Assembly (NCBI GenBank): GCA_016714495.1 | Contig: JADKDU010000002.1 | Location: 186,001 to 250,000, forward strand | Length of the DNA: 64,000 nucleotides | Direction: 5' to 3' | Origin: Hyphomonadaceae bacterium | GTDB lineage: Bacteria > Pseudomonadota > Alphaproteobacteria > Caulobacterales > Hyphomonadaceae | Made by a program: the position numbers and the translations under genes | Notes under the pieces: model-generated | What the model was told of the DNA's origin: nothing | Seen by the model: the letters and a program-made list of their open reading frames with translations, nothing else | Database searches by the model: none | Shown here: piece after piece, positions 52,983 through 62,663 of the stretch | Numbering within the stretch: position 1 is the first letter of the stretch | How the letters are laid out: every line of letters starts with the position of its first letter

Positions 52983-53883
52983 GCTCGGTGAACAGCTCCA
53001 TGAGGAGGGCGTGCGGTTTGCGGCCATCCAGAATGACCGCCGCCTCGACACCCTTTTCCACTGCTTGCATCGCCGTTTCAAGCTTGGGAATCATCCCCCC
53101 TTTAGCAGTTCCGTCTGCGATCAATCCGCGCGCCTCTGCAACGGTGAGCTGCTTGATAAGATTGCCGGATTTGTCGAGCACACCGGTAACATCCGTAAGG
53201 AACAGCACGCGCTTGGCGCCAAGCGCGGCCGCAACGGCTCCGGCGGCGGTATCTGCGTTGATATTGAAGCTCTTCCCATCGGCCCCGACGCCAACTGGCG
53301 CCACAACCGGAATGAAATCCTCGTCCCGCTGCGCGGCGAGCGCTGTCAGTACGGACGGGTCGACCTTGTCCGGTTCGCCAACGAAACCAAGATCGACCAC
53401 CCGCTCGATATTCGAATCGGGGTCTTTCTTGGTCCGGGTGGCCTTGACCGCGGTGATCAGGTTGGCGTCCGAGCCGGAGAGGCCTACAGCCTTGCCGCCC
53501 GCCGCGTTGATCGCCCGGACGATCGATTTGTTGATGCCGCCGGCCAGCACCATCTCGACGATCTCCATCGAGGCGGCGTCGGTCACACGCAGGCCGTCCT
53601 CGAAGGTCGAGACGATGCCCAGCTTGTCGAGCATCCGCCCGATCTGCGGACCGCCGCCATGGACAACCACCGGGTTGATGCCCAGCAGCTTCAGCAGCAC
53701 CACATCCTTGGCGAACATGAGCGCGAGCTCTTCGTTCTCCATGGCGTGGCCGCCGTATTTGATGACGATCGTCTTGTTGTCGTAGCGCTGGATGTACGGC
53801 AATGCTTCCGACAGCGTGCGGGCCGTGGAGAAGGCGTCGCTGGCCTGCAGGGCGTTGATCGCGGCGATTTCTGTGTTCGTCAT
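52957..53883 (-). CDS. argB: acetylglutamate kinase
   Basis: Phosphorylates N-acetylglutamate, the second step of arginine synthesis. The 308-residue product has IVIKYGGHAMENEE (ATP/phosphate), VVVHGGGPQIG, GLRVTDAASMEIVEMVLAG (substrate) and FNINADTAAGAVAAALGA, VLFLTDVTGVLD and AKGGMIPKLE. An N-terminal helix (residues 1-25) of the type seen in arginine-sensitive hexameric enzymes is present, so feedback inhibition is likely. ATG 53883. Its neighbours engB and yidC, normally adjacent in the group, are now about 4 kb away. Confidence 0.97.
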   Translation of the reverse strand: MTNTEIAAINALQASDAFSTARTLSEALPYIQRYDNKTIVIKYGGHAMENEELALMFAKDVVLLKLLGINPVVVHGGGPQIGRMLDKLGIVSTFEDGLRVTDAASMEIVEMVLAGGINKSIVRAINAAGGKAVGLSGSDANLITAVKATRTKKDPDSNIERVVDLGFVGEPDKVDPSVLTALAAQRDEDFIPVVAPVGVGADGKSFNINADTAAGAVAAALGAKRVLFLTDVTGVLDKSGNLIKQLTVAEARGLIADGTAKGGMIPKLETAMQAVEKGVEAAVILDGRKPHALLMELFTEHGAGTLVR

Positions 53884-53937
53884 GCGCGGGGGTCTACTAG
53901 GTTTTGCCCGCCGAATGAAGAGCGCTGTTCAACGCCC

Positions 53938-55839
53938 TCATTTGACCACCGGCAGGAATACCGAGCTGGCGGCGGTCGCCGAGCGATGGATGCTCTGCGT
54001 CGCCTTTCTGTAGTCTCCCGGCTTGGCGTAGAAGATGTTCGGCACGTAGGTCTGCGGGTTGCGGTCGTAAAGCGGGAACAGCGTCGACTGCACCTGCACC
54101 ATGATCTTGTGGCCTTTGCGGAACACGTGATCGACGTTCGGCAGGCCGAACTTGTACTCCTCGACCTTGCCGGCCTTGAGCGCCGCGGGCTTCGCGAAGT
54201 CCTTGTAGTAGCGACCCCGGAAGATCTCGAACGCCACGCCCATCTGCAGGCCAGCTGTATCCGGCTGATAGGTATCTTCGTCCGGATAGACGTCGATCAG
54301 CTTCACGACCCAGTCGCTGTCTGTGCCGCTGGTCGAGGCGAAGAGATCGACCTGCGGCGCGCCCATAATGTGCACGTCGGCGTCAAGGGCCGGCGTCACG
54401 TATTCGAGCACATCGGGCCGGCCGGAGACAAAACGCTGATCGTTGATCAGCCAGGTGCGCCAGGCATTGGCGTCATCCATGTGAACGGGGCGCGGCATGA
54501 ACGGCACAGGCTTCGCGGGGTCGGAGACATACTCATCATGGGCGGCGGCGGCGGCCGGCTTCGTCCAGCCGAGAGCGCCGTCGGCTTGCAGATAGAGCGG
54601 CGTGGGCGAACCCATCGGCCACTGCCTGGACTCGTTCCATTTGTTGACGCCCGTCTCATAGGTCAGCACGGGCGGCGTCTTCGGATCGGGCGCGTCCTTC
54701 AGGTAGTGATCGAGAAATGGCTTCATGTAACGGGTGCGGAATTCGAGACCCGTATCGCCGGGTAGTTTGTACCAGCCAAGTTCAGCCGCCGCATAGTTCA
54801 CGCCCGAATGGCGCCACGGCCCGATGACCAGCGAGAGCTTATCGTTGTTGACGTCCTTCGGCTCCAGCGTGTGGTAGACTTTCGGCGCGCCATAGCTGTC
54901 TTCCTGATCCCATTGGCCGACGATCAGCATAGTCGGCACGGTCAACGGCTTATCCTTCACCCAGCGATCGACCGCCTGCTCTGACCAGAATGCCGTGTAG
55001 GCCGGATTCTGGAAAAGCTTCTGCACGAAGGGATAGGATTCGAGCCCGTATTTCTTGGCGTAGTCTCCAGCCGAGCCGGCGTTGAGATAGGTGAGGTAGT
55101 CATCGCCCGTTCCGCCGGGGACATCGCCATTGTCGCCAGCATCGGTCGTCATCGAGGTGACGTAGTCGAAGTTGGGTTGGCGGAAGGCGCCATTGTGGAA
55201 CCAGTCGTCGCCCATCCAGCCGTCGACCATTGGGCTCTGCGGGACGGAGGCCTTCAGGGCCGGGTGCGGATTGATGGTGGCGACCAACGCGGTAAAGCCG
55301 ACATAGGACGAACCTGTGATACCGACATTTCCGTTCGTCTCCGGCACGTTCTTCACCAGCCAGTCGATCGTGTCGTAGGCGTCGGTCGATTCATCGACCT
55401 TGGTGTTGTTGAGCGCGCCAATGATCGGGCGGTTCATCACGAAGTCGCCTTCAGATTTCGTCCGTCCGCGAATGTCCTGATAGACGCGGATATAGCCGTC
55501 CTTGACGAACTCGGCGTCCATCACCGGCAAAATGTCGACCAGACGCTGGCTGCCCAGGCGGGCCGTTGCGCGGCCGGCATTGTAGGGCGTGCGCGACAGC
55601 AGGATCGGCGCGTTCCGCGCGCCCTTGTACATCGCGATGACGGTGAACAGCTTAGCGCCGTCGCGCATCGGGATCATCACTTCGCGGCGGACATAGTCAG
55701 CTTCGGGACGCGCGAAGCTGTAGCTGGGGTTCATCTCGGGCGTCATCGGCGTGACAGCCGGAGGCTGCTGGGCAAGCGCGATAGCCGAGACGCCAAACGC
55801 TGCGGCCAAGCCAGCCGCTACGAGGATCTTGTGTTTCAT
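53938..55839 (-). CDS. secreted CocE/NonD-family (X-Pro dipeptidyl-peptidase-like) hydrolase
   Basis: A 633-residue exported serine hydrolase. Signal peptide ends ALAQQ (residue 25). VMIPMRDGAKLFTVI, YIRVYQDIRGRTKSEGDF and NVGITGSSYVGFTAL (nucleophile Ser about residue 175) lead into the alpha/beta-hydrolase; the acidic and His residues are in GQWDQEDSYG and IGPWRHSG. A C-terminal jelly-roll domain (about 410-630) is typical of CocE. The family includes cocaine esterases, ester/amide hydrolases and glutaryl acylases. ATG 55839 follows GAGGAG. Confidence 0.92.
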   Translation of the reverse strand: MKHKILVAAGLAAAFGVSAIALAQQPPAVTPMTPEMNPSYSFARPEADYVRREVMIPMRDGAKLFTVIAMYKGARNAPILLSRTPYNAGRATARLGSQRLVDILPVMDAEFVKDGYIRVYQDIRGRTKSEGDFVMNRPIIGALNNTKVDESTDAYDTIDWLVKNVPETNGNVGITGSSYVGFTALVATINPHPALKASVPQSPMVDGWMGDDWFHNGAFRQPNFDYVTSMTTDAGDNGDVPGGTGDDYLTYLNAGSAGDYAKKYGLESYPFVQKLFQNPAYTAFWSEQAVDRWVKDKPLTVPTMLIVGQWDQEDSYGAPKVYHTLEPKDVNNDKLSLVIGPWRHSGVNYAAAELGWYKLPGDTGLEFRTRYMKPFLDHYLKDAPDPKTPPVLTYETGVNKWNESRQWPMGSPTPLYLQADGALGWTKPAAAAAHDEYVSDPAKPVPFMPRPVHMDDANAWRTWLINDQRFVSGRPDVLEYVTPALDADVHIMGAPQVDLFASTSGTDSDWVVKLIDVYPDEDTYQPDTAGLQMGVAFEIFRGRYYKDFAKPAALKAGKVEEYKFGLPNVDHVFRKGHKIMVQVQSTLFPLYDRNPQTYVPNIFYAKPGDYRKATQSIHRSATAASSVFLPVVK

Positions 55840-55875
55840 AGGGGGCTCCTCAAACGTGTAACCCTCCTTACGCCA

Positions 55876-56709
55876 TCAGTTCTTCAGCCGGTAGCCCGTC
55901 TTGAAGATCCAGGCAACGACCGCCAGCAACGCCAGCAGGAACACCACGGTGACGCTCAGGCTGATCATCACATTGTCGCCCTCGAGCCCGAAGAAGGCCC
56001 ATCGGAAACCCGAGATCAGGTGCATGACGGGGTTGATCATGGCCACGCCGCGCCACGCTTCCGGCAGCATGTCGACCGTGTAGAACGCACCGCCGAGGAA
56101 AGTCAGCGGCGTCACGATCAGCATGGGGATGAAGTTCAGCTGTTCGAAGCTTTGCGCCCATATCCCTATAATGAAGCCGAACAGGCTGAAGGCGAACGAC
56201 ACAAGGACGAGGAACAGGACCATCTCGACCGGGTGAAGGATCTGCACTGGCACGAAGAGATAGGCGGTTGCTAGGATGACGAGGCCGAGGATCACGGATT
56301 TGGTCGCGGCGGCGCCGACGAAGGCGATGACGATTTCGAGATAGGAGATCGGCGCGGACAGAAGCTCGTAGATCGTGCCGGTGAATTTCGGGAAGTAGAT
56401 GCCGAACGATGCGTTGAAGATCGAATTCGTGAAAACCGATAGCATGATCAGGCCCGGCACCAAGAACGAGCCATATTGCAGGCCTTCAACGACCGGCTGC
56501 ATACGCCCGCCAATGGCGGAGCCGAAGACCACGAAATAGAGCGCAGTCGTTATCACGGGCGTTGCGAGACTTTCCCCGATGGTCCGGAAGAAGCGCACCA
56601 TCTGGAAGCGATACATCGCCCAGACGCTATGGCCGTTGAAGGCGGAAACGCTCCGCCGCGCTGGCGCTTCAGGCGTTGCGGGGAGAACGGCGGTGGATGC
56701 ATCGGCCAT
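55876..56709 (-). CDS. ABC-2 type transport permease
   Basis: A 277-residue membrane protein with six helices; the ABC-2 family motifs YELLSAPISYLEIVIAFVGA and FLGGAFYTVDMLPEAW are present. A 30-residue Ala/Pro/Glu cytoplasmic N-terminus precedes the first helix. It is 3 bases downstream of its ATP-binding partner, so both are one transcript. Exporters of this type move polysaccharides, drugs or lipids; the substrate is unknown here. Confidence 0.93.
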   Translation of the reverse strand: MADASTAVLPATPEAPARRSVSAFNGHSVWAMYRFQMVRFFRTIGESLATPVITTALYFVVFGSAIGGRMQPVVEGLQYGSFLVPGLIMLSVFTNSIFNASFGIYFPKFTGTIYELLSAPISYLEIVIAFVGAAATKSVILGLVILATAYLFVPVQILHPVEMVLFLVLVSFAFSLFGFIIGIWAQSFEQLNFIPMLIVTPLTFLGGAFYTVDMLPEAWRGVAMINPVMHLISGFRWAFFGLEGDNVMISLSVTVVFLLALLAVVAWIFKTGYRLKN

Positions 56710-56712
56710 GGA

Positions 56713-57660
<948 letters not shown>

Positions 57661-57827
57661 TCGGATCAGACCCCGGCTTGGCTGGCTTCTCGTTATGTTC
57701 TTTTGCCTTCGGGCGATGTGGGACCTTGGGGCGCTTGTGTCCAGTAGGACGCGCGAAGAACCCGCGATCCGACAGGGGGGTATGAGAAAAATTCGCGGAT
57801 AACGGCGCGTAATCGCCATTCTTCGGG

Positions 57828-58466
57828 TCAGGCGAGCGAGAGAATCGTCGCGCGAAGCTCGGGCAGGCCCAGGCCCTTTTCGCTGGACGTCGCGATGACG
57901 TGCGGATGCGCGGCCGGCTGTTTCATCAGTGCAGCCTTGGTCGCGGCGATAACCTCCGCGACTTCGGATTTCTTGATCTTGTCGGTCTTGGTCAGCACGA
58001 CCTGATACTGCACGGCGGCGCTGTCGAGTTGTTCCATCACGCCCAAATCGACATCGCCGACGCCGCGACGGCTGTCGACCAGGGTGAACACGCGCTGCAG
58101 CTTCGGGCGACGGCGCAGGTAGGCGAGATTCAGCTGGCTCCACGTGTCGACGTTCCTTTTTGGCGCATCGGCGAAGCCGTAGCCGGGCAGGTCGACCATC
58201 CAGAAGCGGCCCTCTGCGACGTCGAAGAAATTGATCTCCTGCGTGCGCCCCGGCGTATTGGACGCGCGCGCCAGGGACTTGCGGTTGCACAGCGCGTTGA
58301 TGAGGCTCGACTTGCCCACATTGGACCGTCCCGCGAAGGCGAACTCCGGCCGGTCGCTGAGTGGCAGGCCATCGAGACTGACCACGCCTTTGACGAACGC
58401 CACCGGCCCCGCAAAGAGCTTGCGGCCGGCTTCGATCTGTTCGTCGGTGAAGACGCTGTCGGTCAT
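57828..58466 (-). CDS. engB: ribosome biogenesis GTPase EngB (YihA/YsxC)
   Basis: A 212-residue GTPase needed for assembly of the large ribosomal subunit. G1 GRSNVGKSS (residue about 46), G3 DLPGYGFAD, G4 TKTDK and G5 SSEKGLG are all seen, and the Switch I segment NTPGRTQEINFF is conserved. ATG 58466. It sits 19 bases downstream of yidC and belongs to the rpmH-rnpA-yidC-engB transcript. Confidence 0.97.
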   Translation of the reverse strand: MTDSVFTDEQIEAGRKLFAGPVAFVKGVVSLDGLPLSDRPEFAFAGRSNVGKSSLINALCNRKSLARASNTPGRTQEINFFDVAEGRFWMVDLPGYGFADAPKRNVDTWSQLNLAYLRRRPKLQRVFTLVDSRRGVGDVDLGVMEQLDSAAVQYQVVLTKTDKIKKSEVAEVIAATKAALMKQPAAHPHVIATSSEKGLGLPELRATILSLA

Positions 58467-58485
58467 GGGGCGTGGCCCCTTCAGG

Positions 58486-60267
58486 CTAGGCCGGCTTCTT
58501 TGAGCCGAAGCGTTTGGCGATGAACTTGTCGAACTCGGTCTCGACGCCGGTGCGGCGCATGATGATGTACTGCTGGACGACCGAGATGAGGTTCGACCAG
58601 ACGTAGTAGATCACGAGGCCCGCAGCAAAGCCGGCGAACAGCACCAGGAAGATCAACGGAATCCAGCGCATGATGGCGCGCTGCATCTTGTCCGCCGGCG
58701 GCGTCGACAGGCCCTGAAGCAGAACCATTGTTGCGCCATAAAGCAGTGGCCAGACGCCGATGTGCAGGAGCCCGCCGATCAGGGGAACTGCACTGGGGTT
58801 CCATGGGATCAGGCCGAAGAGGTTGAAGATCGTCGTCGGGTCAGGCGCCGACATGTCGCGGATCCAGCCAAAGAAGGGCGTGTGACGCATCTCGATGGTG
58901 ACGGCCAGCGTGTGGAACAGCGCGTAGAACACGAACATCGTTGGAATGATGGGCAGGCAGCCGGCCAGCGGATTGATCTTCTCGCGTTGCCACAGCTTGG
59001 CCTGTTCCTGACGCATGCGCTGCGGATCAGCGGCGAAGCGTTCCTGGATCGATTTCATCTCGGGCTGAAGCAGCCGCATCTTCGACATCGACTTGTACAT
59101 GCCGAATTGCAGTGGGAAGAACACAGTCTTCACGACGACGGTCAGGGCCAGAATGGCGAGGCCGAACGATCCGAACCAGCTCTGGAAGATCTTAAGCAGC
59201 CAGAAGAACGGCTTGGTGATGAAGAACAGCCAGCTCCAGTCCACCGCATCGGTGAAGGCGGGGATCTTGTCTTCGTTCTCGTAACGCTCGAGCACGTTGA
59301 CGCGCTTGGCGCCCGCAAAGATGCGCGAGGTCTTGGTGATCGACTGGCCGGGTTCGATCACGTAAGGCGTCAGCGAATAGCCGGCCGTGAACGTCGTCTC
59401 GCCGTTCTGCTTAAGCGTGCCGCCGAGCATAGTGACTTCCTCGGCCTGCTCCGGGATCGTTGCGGCCATCCAGTATTTGGTGGTCAGCGAGTTCCAGCCG
59501 CCGGTGACGTGCTTGTTTACAGCCTTGCCCTGGTTGAGGTCGTGATAGTTGACCTGCTGGTTCTTCTCCGCGCCGTACACGCCCAGCACGCCGCGATGGG
59601 CTTGCTGTTCGGACACCGGCGTCGTCGTGTGTTCCTGCAGAGCGCGTTGGCGCAGCTGCGCTTGCTGGGTCAGCGTGACGGGCGCTGTGCCGGTGTTTGT
59701 CAGGACATCGGTGATGGTGAACATGTAGTCCGTGTCGATCGCGATCGTACGGTCGATCTTCACGATATCGGTGGTGTAATTGAGCTTGAGCGGATTTTCA
59801 GGCGTCAGTGCGCCGGTGCTCGTCTGTGTCCACACAATATCATCGGTGGTCGAGGATGGGGTGGTCCAGGCCACGGTGGCATAGAAGGCCCGGTCCGTGC
59901 CCTCGGGCGACAGCAGCTTGATCTCGCCAGCGGCGCGCTGGGCTTCCTTGTCCTGGATCGTCTCATAGAAATTCTTCAGCGACACATCGTCGATGCGCGC
60001 GCCTTTGAGCGAGATTGAGCCATCGATCGCTGGTGCGTTGATAACGACTCGCTGGTTGGTGGAAAGTTCGGTCTGCACGATCTCGTCGCGCGGACGGATG
60101 GTCGGCGTGGGCGACGTTGTCTGCTCGATTTGATTCTGCTGGGCCTGCTTCGCCTGTTGCTCAGCTTGCTTCTGCTGCGGCTCGAGCACGAACATGTTGT
60201 AAAGCATGAACAGGCCGAAACACAGAACGAGCGCGAGGATAAGATTGCGCTGATCATCCTTTTCCAT
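58486..60267 (-). CDS. yidC: membrane protein insertase YidC
   Basis: A 593-residue insertase that places proteins in the inner membrane with or without Sec. The N-terminal helix (about residues 9-26) is followed by a large periplasmic P1 domain (about 60-345) and the five-helix core. Core motifs are LAILALTVVVKTVFFPLQF (helix with the conserved Arg region), PLAGCLPIIPTMFVFYALFH and WIPLIFLVLFAGFAAGLVIYY. The C-terminus (KRFGSKKPA) is basic as usual. ATG 60267, 5 bases after rnpA's stop. Confidence 0.97.
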   Translation of the reverse strand: MEKDDQRNLILALVLCFGLFMLYNMFVLEPQQKQAEQQAKQAQQNQIEQTTSPTPTIRPRDEIVQTELSTNQRVVINAPAIDGSISLKGARIDDVSLKNFYETIQDKEAQRAAGEIKLLSPEGTDRAFYATVAWTTPSSTTDDIVWTQTSTGALTPENPLKLNYTTDIVKIDRTIAIDTDYMFTITDVLTNTGTAPVTLTQQAQLRQRALQEHTTTPVSEQQAHRGVLGVYGAEKNQQVNYHDLNQGKAVNKHVTGGWNSLTTKYWMAATIPEQAEEVTMLGGTLKQNGETTFTAGYSLTPYVIEPGQSITKTSRIFAGAKRVNVLERYENEDKIPAFTDAVDWSWLFFITKPFFWLLKIFQSWFGSFGLAILALTVVVKTVFFPLQFGMYKSMSKMRLLQPEMKSIQERFAADPQRMRQEQAKLWQREKINPLAGCLPIIPTMFVFYALFHTLAVTIEMRHTPFFGWIRDMSAPDPTTIFNLFGLIPWNPSAVPLIGGLLHIGVWPLLYGATMVLLQGLSTPPADKMQRAIMRWIPLIFLVLFAGFAAGLVIYYVWSNLISVVQQYIIMRRTGVETEFDKFIAKRFGSKKPA

Positions 60268-60272
60268 GGAGG

Positions 60273-60866
60273 TCAGGCCCTGGCCGATGAGAGGAAATCG
60301 GAACCCGGTTGCGGGGCGCCGTCGCCGGAAGAAAGACGGCGGCGGAGGCTTATCAACGCCGTTTCCATATCGTCAAGCAAACGCGGCCACGGGGCCGTCC
60401 CGGTTTCCTGGCGGGCGATGAAAACGTAGTCGGCCCCGGCGACGCCCAGAAGCGGCAGAAGGACGCGGGACGCCTCGCGCAGGCGGCGGCGGGCCCGGTT
60501 CCGGACGACCGAACCGCCGACCTTCTTGGTTGTGGTAAACCCTTCCCCAGTAATCTCCCGCGGCGGGTTACGTTTACGTCCCTGTACGACGACAAGCTTG
60601 CGGCGTTCGGAATAACCCCCGGCCACGTATAGGAATTCACGCCGCACACGCAGGCGTTCAAGCGCTAGCGGGGCAGGATTGCGATCGGCAGGAAGCGGGC
60701 GCGAAACGCCCGAAGACGCTACGCGCTGAGGCGTTTGCGGCCCTTGGCGCGGCGGGAAGCCAGGATCTTCTGGCCGTTCTTGGTCGCCATGCGCGAACGG
60801 AACCCGTGGCGCCGTTTGCGCTTCAGGTTGCTCGGTTGAAAAGTCCTTTTGGTGGACACGGGTCAC
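60273..60866 (-). CDS. rnpA: RNase P protein component, with reading frame running through rpmH
   Basis: Protein subunit of ribonuclease P, which matures tRNA 5' ends. The conserved core is LERLRVRREFLYVAGG, followed by TTKKVGGSVVRNRARRRLREA (RNR signature) and YVFIARQETG. Starting at GTG 60647 gives a typical 124 residues but loses the LERLR of the first strand and has no ribosome binding site. The frame is open to GTG 60866, only 7 bases before the rpmH start, so translation may begin there and run through rpmH in another frame, as established in Thermus. I report the long form; the core from about 60666 to 60273 is certain. Confidence 0.85.
   Translation of the reverse strand: MTRVHQKDFSTEQPEAQTAPRVPFAHGDQERPEDPGFPPRQGPQTPQRVASSGVSRPLPADRNPAPLALERLRVRREFLYVAGGYSERRKLVVVQGRKRNPPREITGEGFTTTKKVGGSVVRNRARRRLREASRVLLPLLGVAGADYVFIARQETGTAPWPRLLDDMETALISLRRRLSSGDGAPQPGSDFLSSARA
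60719..60859 (-). CDS. rpmH: 50S ribosomal protein L34
   Basis: Forty-six residues: STKRTFQPSNLKRKRRHGFR, followed by a segment RMATKNGQKILASRRAKGRK and RLSA, the full L34. GTG 60859 is the start, behind AAGGGG at 9 bases. The gene is missed by ORF callers because it overlaps the open rnpA frame. It heads the rpmH-rnpA-yidC-engB transcript. Confidence 0.97.
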   Translation of the reverse strand: MSTKRTFQPSNLKRKRRHGFRSRMATKNGQKILASRRAKGRKRLSA

Positions 60867-60941
60867 TGCCCCTTATTCCTTCGCGGAGGCGGGGGAACTA
60901 CGTGATCGGGATGGGCAAGTCAAGCACGGCAGGCGGCACCA

Positions 60942-60971
60942 ATTTAGCTTGTTTCTGAGACGGGTTTGCAA
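60942..60971 (-). promoter_or_regulatory. candidate housekeeping promoter for rpmH
   Basis: On the minus strand TTGCAA (60971-60966) is followed after 17 bases by GCTAAAT (60948-60942), a match to the Caulobacter-type -10 GCTANAW. It is about 80 bases before the rpmH GTG. The -35 is weak, so confidence is moderate. Confidence 0.35.
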
Positions 60972-61136
60972 CTTTTTGACGTACAACCCATCTGTAAACC
61001 TGCCGTCGCGCCTGGCGGGGACACTGAGGCGCGCGCGGTCGGGATAATGAGCGGACCCGGATTGGGCCATTCCTGATAGGATGGGCCGGCCGGAGCGGCC
61101 GCCGGAATACTTGGGAAACACCCAGGGGACGAAACA

Positions 61137-62585
61137 CTGAGCGAGGTTCAGCAACTTGAAGGGGTTGCCGTACCGGCGGATGCGCCGGCGACGGAAAAAC
61201 GCCATTTGCTGTCCGGCCTGCGCAGCCGTCTGCTCGCTCTGACGACGGGATTTGTCCTGTTCGCAACTCTCCTGATCTATCCGGTGCTGGCCGGCAGCTT
61301 CCGGAACACATGGCTCATGCAGCGGGCCCAGGCGGCCGAGATTGCGGCGCTGGCGGTTGAGGCGGCGCCCGATGGCCGGGTGAGCGACGAACTTTCCCTC
61401 CAGCTTCTGACCCAGGCCCAGGTCGTCTCCGTCGCCGTGCAGGAGCAGGATTTTCGCGAACAGATCCTCGCGCCGTCTATCGAGATTGGCCAGGACCTCG
61501 TGACGATCGACCTGCGCACCGAGCCGGGATTTGGCATTCTTGGCGCTTTTTCCCACATGTTCGCACCGGAGGGCCGGTTTCTCCGTATCCTGGTGGCGCC
61601 GAAGATGACCCAGGACGCCGAGATGGAGGTGATCGTTCCTGAAGTCGCGCTGAAGGAAGGGCTGCTGGCGTTTTCGCGGTCACTGCTGCTGGTCGCGATC
61701 ATCATTTCCGTCGTGGTGGGAGCGCTGGTCTATCTCGCGATCTATCGCCTGGTCGTTCAGCCCGTGCGCCTGTTAACCCGCGGCATGGTGCGCTTCGCCA
61801 ATACGCCCGAGGCCGCAGATATCGAGCCGGTGCCAGGCCATACGGATGAGATGAAGCAGGCCAACTCAGCGCTGCAGAGCATGCAGAAAACCGTCTCGGC
61901 CGCTTTCCGTCAGCGCAAGCGGCTGGCGGAACTCGGCGAGGCGGTGGCGAAAATCAATCACGACCTCCGCAACTCCCTAGCAGCGGCGCAGATTGTGTCG
62001 GAGTCGCTTTCTCATTCGGAAGACCCGCGTGTCCAGCGCGCCGCTCCGCGGCTTGAGCGCGCCATCCAGCGCGCCGTGGGTCTTGCCGAAGCGACACTGC
62101 GCTATGGCCGCGCTGAACCCTCGGCGCCCAACCTGTCGGTCGTGAACCTTGCGCCGACGGTCGAGGAGGCGGCTGCGGAAGGCCTTGCCGGTTGCGACGA
62201 AATCGAATGGCAGCTCGACGCGAGGGGGCAGGTCACCGCCATGGCCGACCCGGAACACGTCCATCGCATCGTCGCGAATCTCGTGCGCAACGCAGCTCGG
62301 GCGATCAAGGACCAGAAAGACCGCACCTGTCCCGGCAAGATCACGGCGCGCGTATCGCGCGAAGCCGACAAGGCTGTCATCGAGATCAGCGACAACGGGC
62401 CAGGTGTGCCTCCCAAGATTGTAAGCCAGCTGTTCCAGCCTTTTTCGGGCTCTGCCTCGCGCGGTGGGGCGGGTCTAGGACTGGCGATTGCTCGCGAACT
62501 CGCCCGGGGCATGAAGGGCGATGTCGAACTCTCCAGCAATGGCGCCGCCGGGGCAGCCTTCAAGCTGCGCGTGCCTGCTGTTTGA
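61137..62585 (+). CDS. sensor histidine kinase
   Basis: A two-helix membrane kinase with helices at about residues 34-54 and 182-206, periplasmic sensor domain between, HAMP-like linker after helix 2, and catalytic part. H-box is KINHDLRNSLAAAQ, N-box NLVRNAARAI, G1 DNGPGV, G2 GGAGLGLAIAREL. No response regulator gene is adjacent, so it is an orphan. The frame starts with no ATG or GTG: only a TTG at 61206 lacks a ribosome binding site, while CTG 61137 has AGGGGA at 7 bases and gives LSEVQQLEGVAVPADAPATE. I used 61137; the first methionine is unresolved. Confidence 0.88.
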   Translation: MSEVQQLEGVAVPADAPATEKRHLLSGLRSRLLALTTGFVLFATLLIYPVLAGSFRNTWLMQRAQAAEIAALAVEAAPDGRVSDELSLQLLTQAQVVSVAVQEQDFREQILAPSIEIGQDLVTIDLRTEPGFGILGAFSHMFAPEGRFLRILVAPKMTQDAEMEVIVPEVALKEGLLAFSRSLLLVAIIISVVVGALVYLAIYRLVVQPVRLLTRGMVRFANTPEAADIEPVPGHTDEMKQANSALQSMQKTVSAAFRQRKRLAELGEAVAKINHDLRNSLAAAQIVSESLSHSEDPRVQRAAPRLERAIQRAVGLAEATLRYGRAEPSAPNLSVVNLAPTVEEAAAEGLAGCDEIEWQLDARGQVTAMADPEHVHRIVANLVRNAARAIKDQKDRTCPGKITARVSREADKAVIEISDNGPGVPPKIVSQLFQPFSGSASRGGAGLGLAIARELARGMKGDVELSSNGAAGAAFKLRVPAV

Positions 62586-62663
62586 TCATGCCTCTTCCAG
62601 AGTCCGGCCAAGCGATTGACCTCGCGCGTGGCCGCGGGCAACACGTCTCAAAGGGCGGGGCGC

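Noticed and set aside
52828..54765. 645-codon plus-strand frame opposite argB and the CocE gene
   Set aside because: Covers the reverse of two well-supported genes; no motif or start signal.
57661..58290. N-terminal extension of the ABC ATPase frame
   Set aside because: The 210 extra codons run through engB on the same strand in a different frame; the ATPase starts normally at MPPVLS.
60873..61556. 227-codon minus-strand frame upstream of rpmH
   Set aside because: Covers the kinase on the other strand and lacks any conserved sequence.
61741..61800. CTGTTAACC resembling a CtrA half-site
   Set aside because: Inside the kinase coding sequence, single half-site only.
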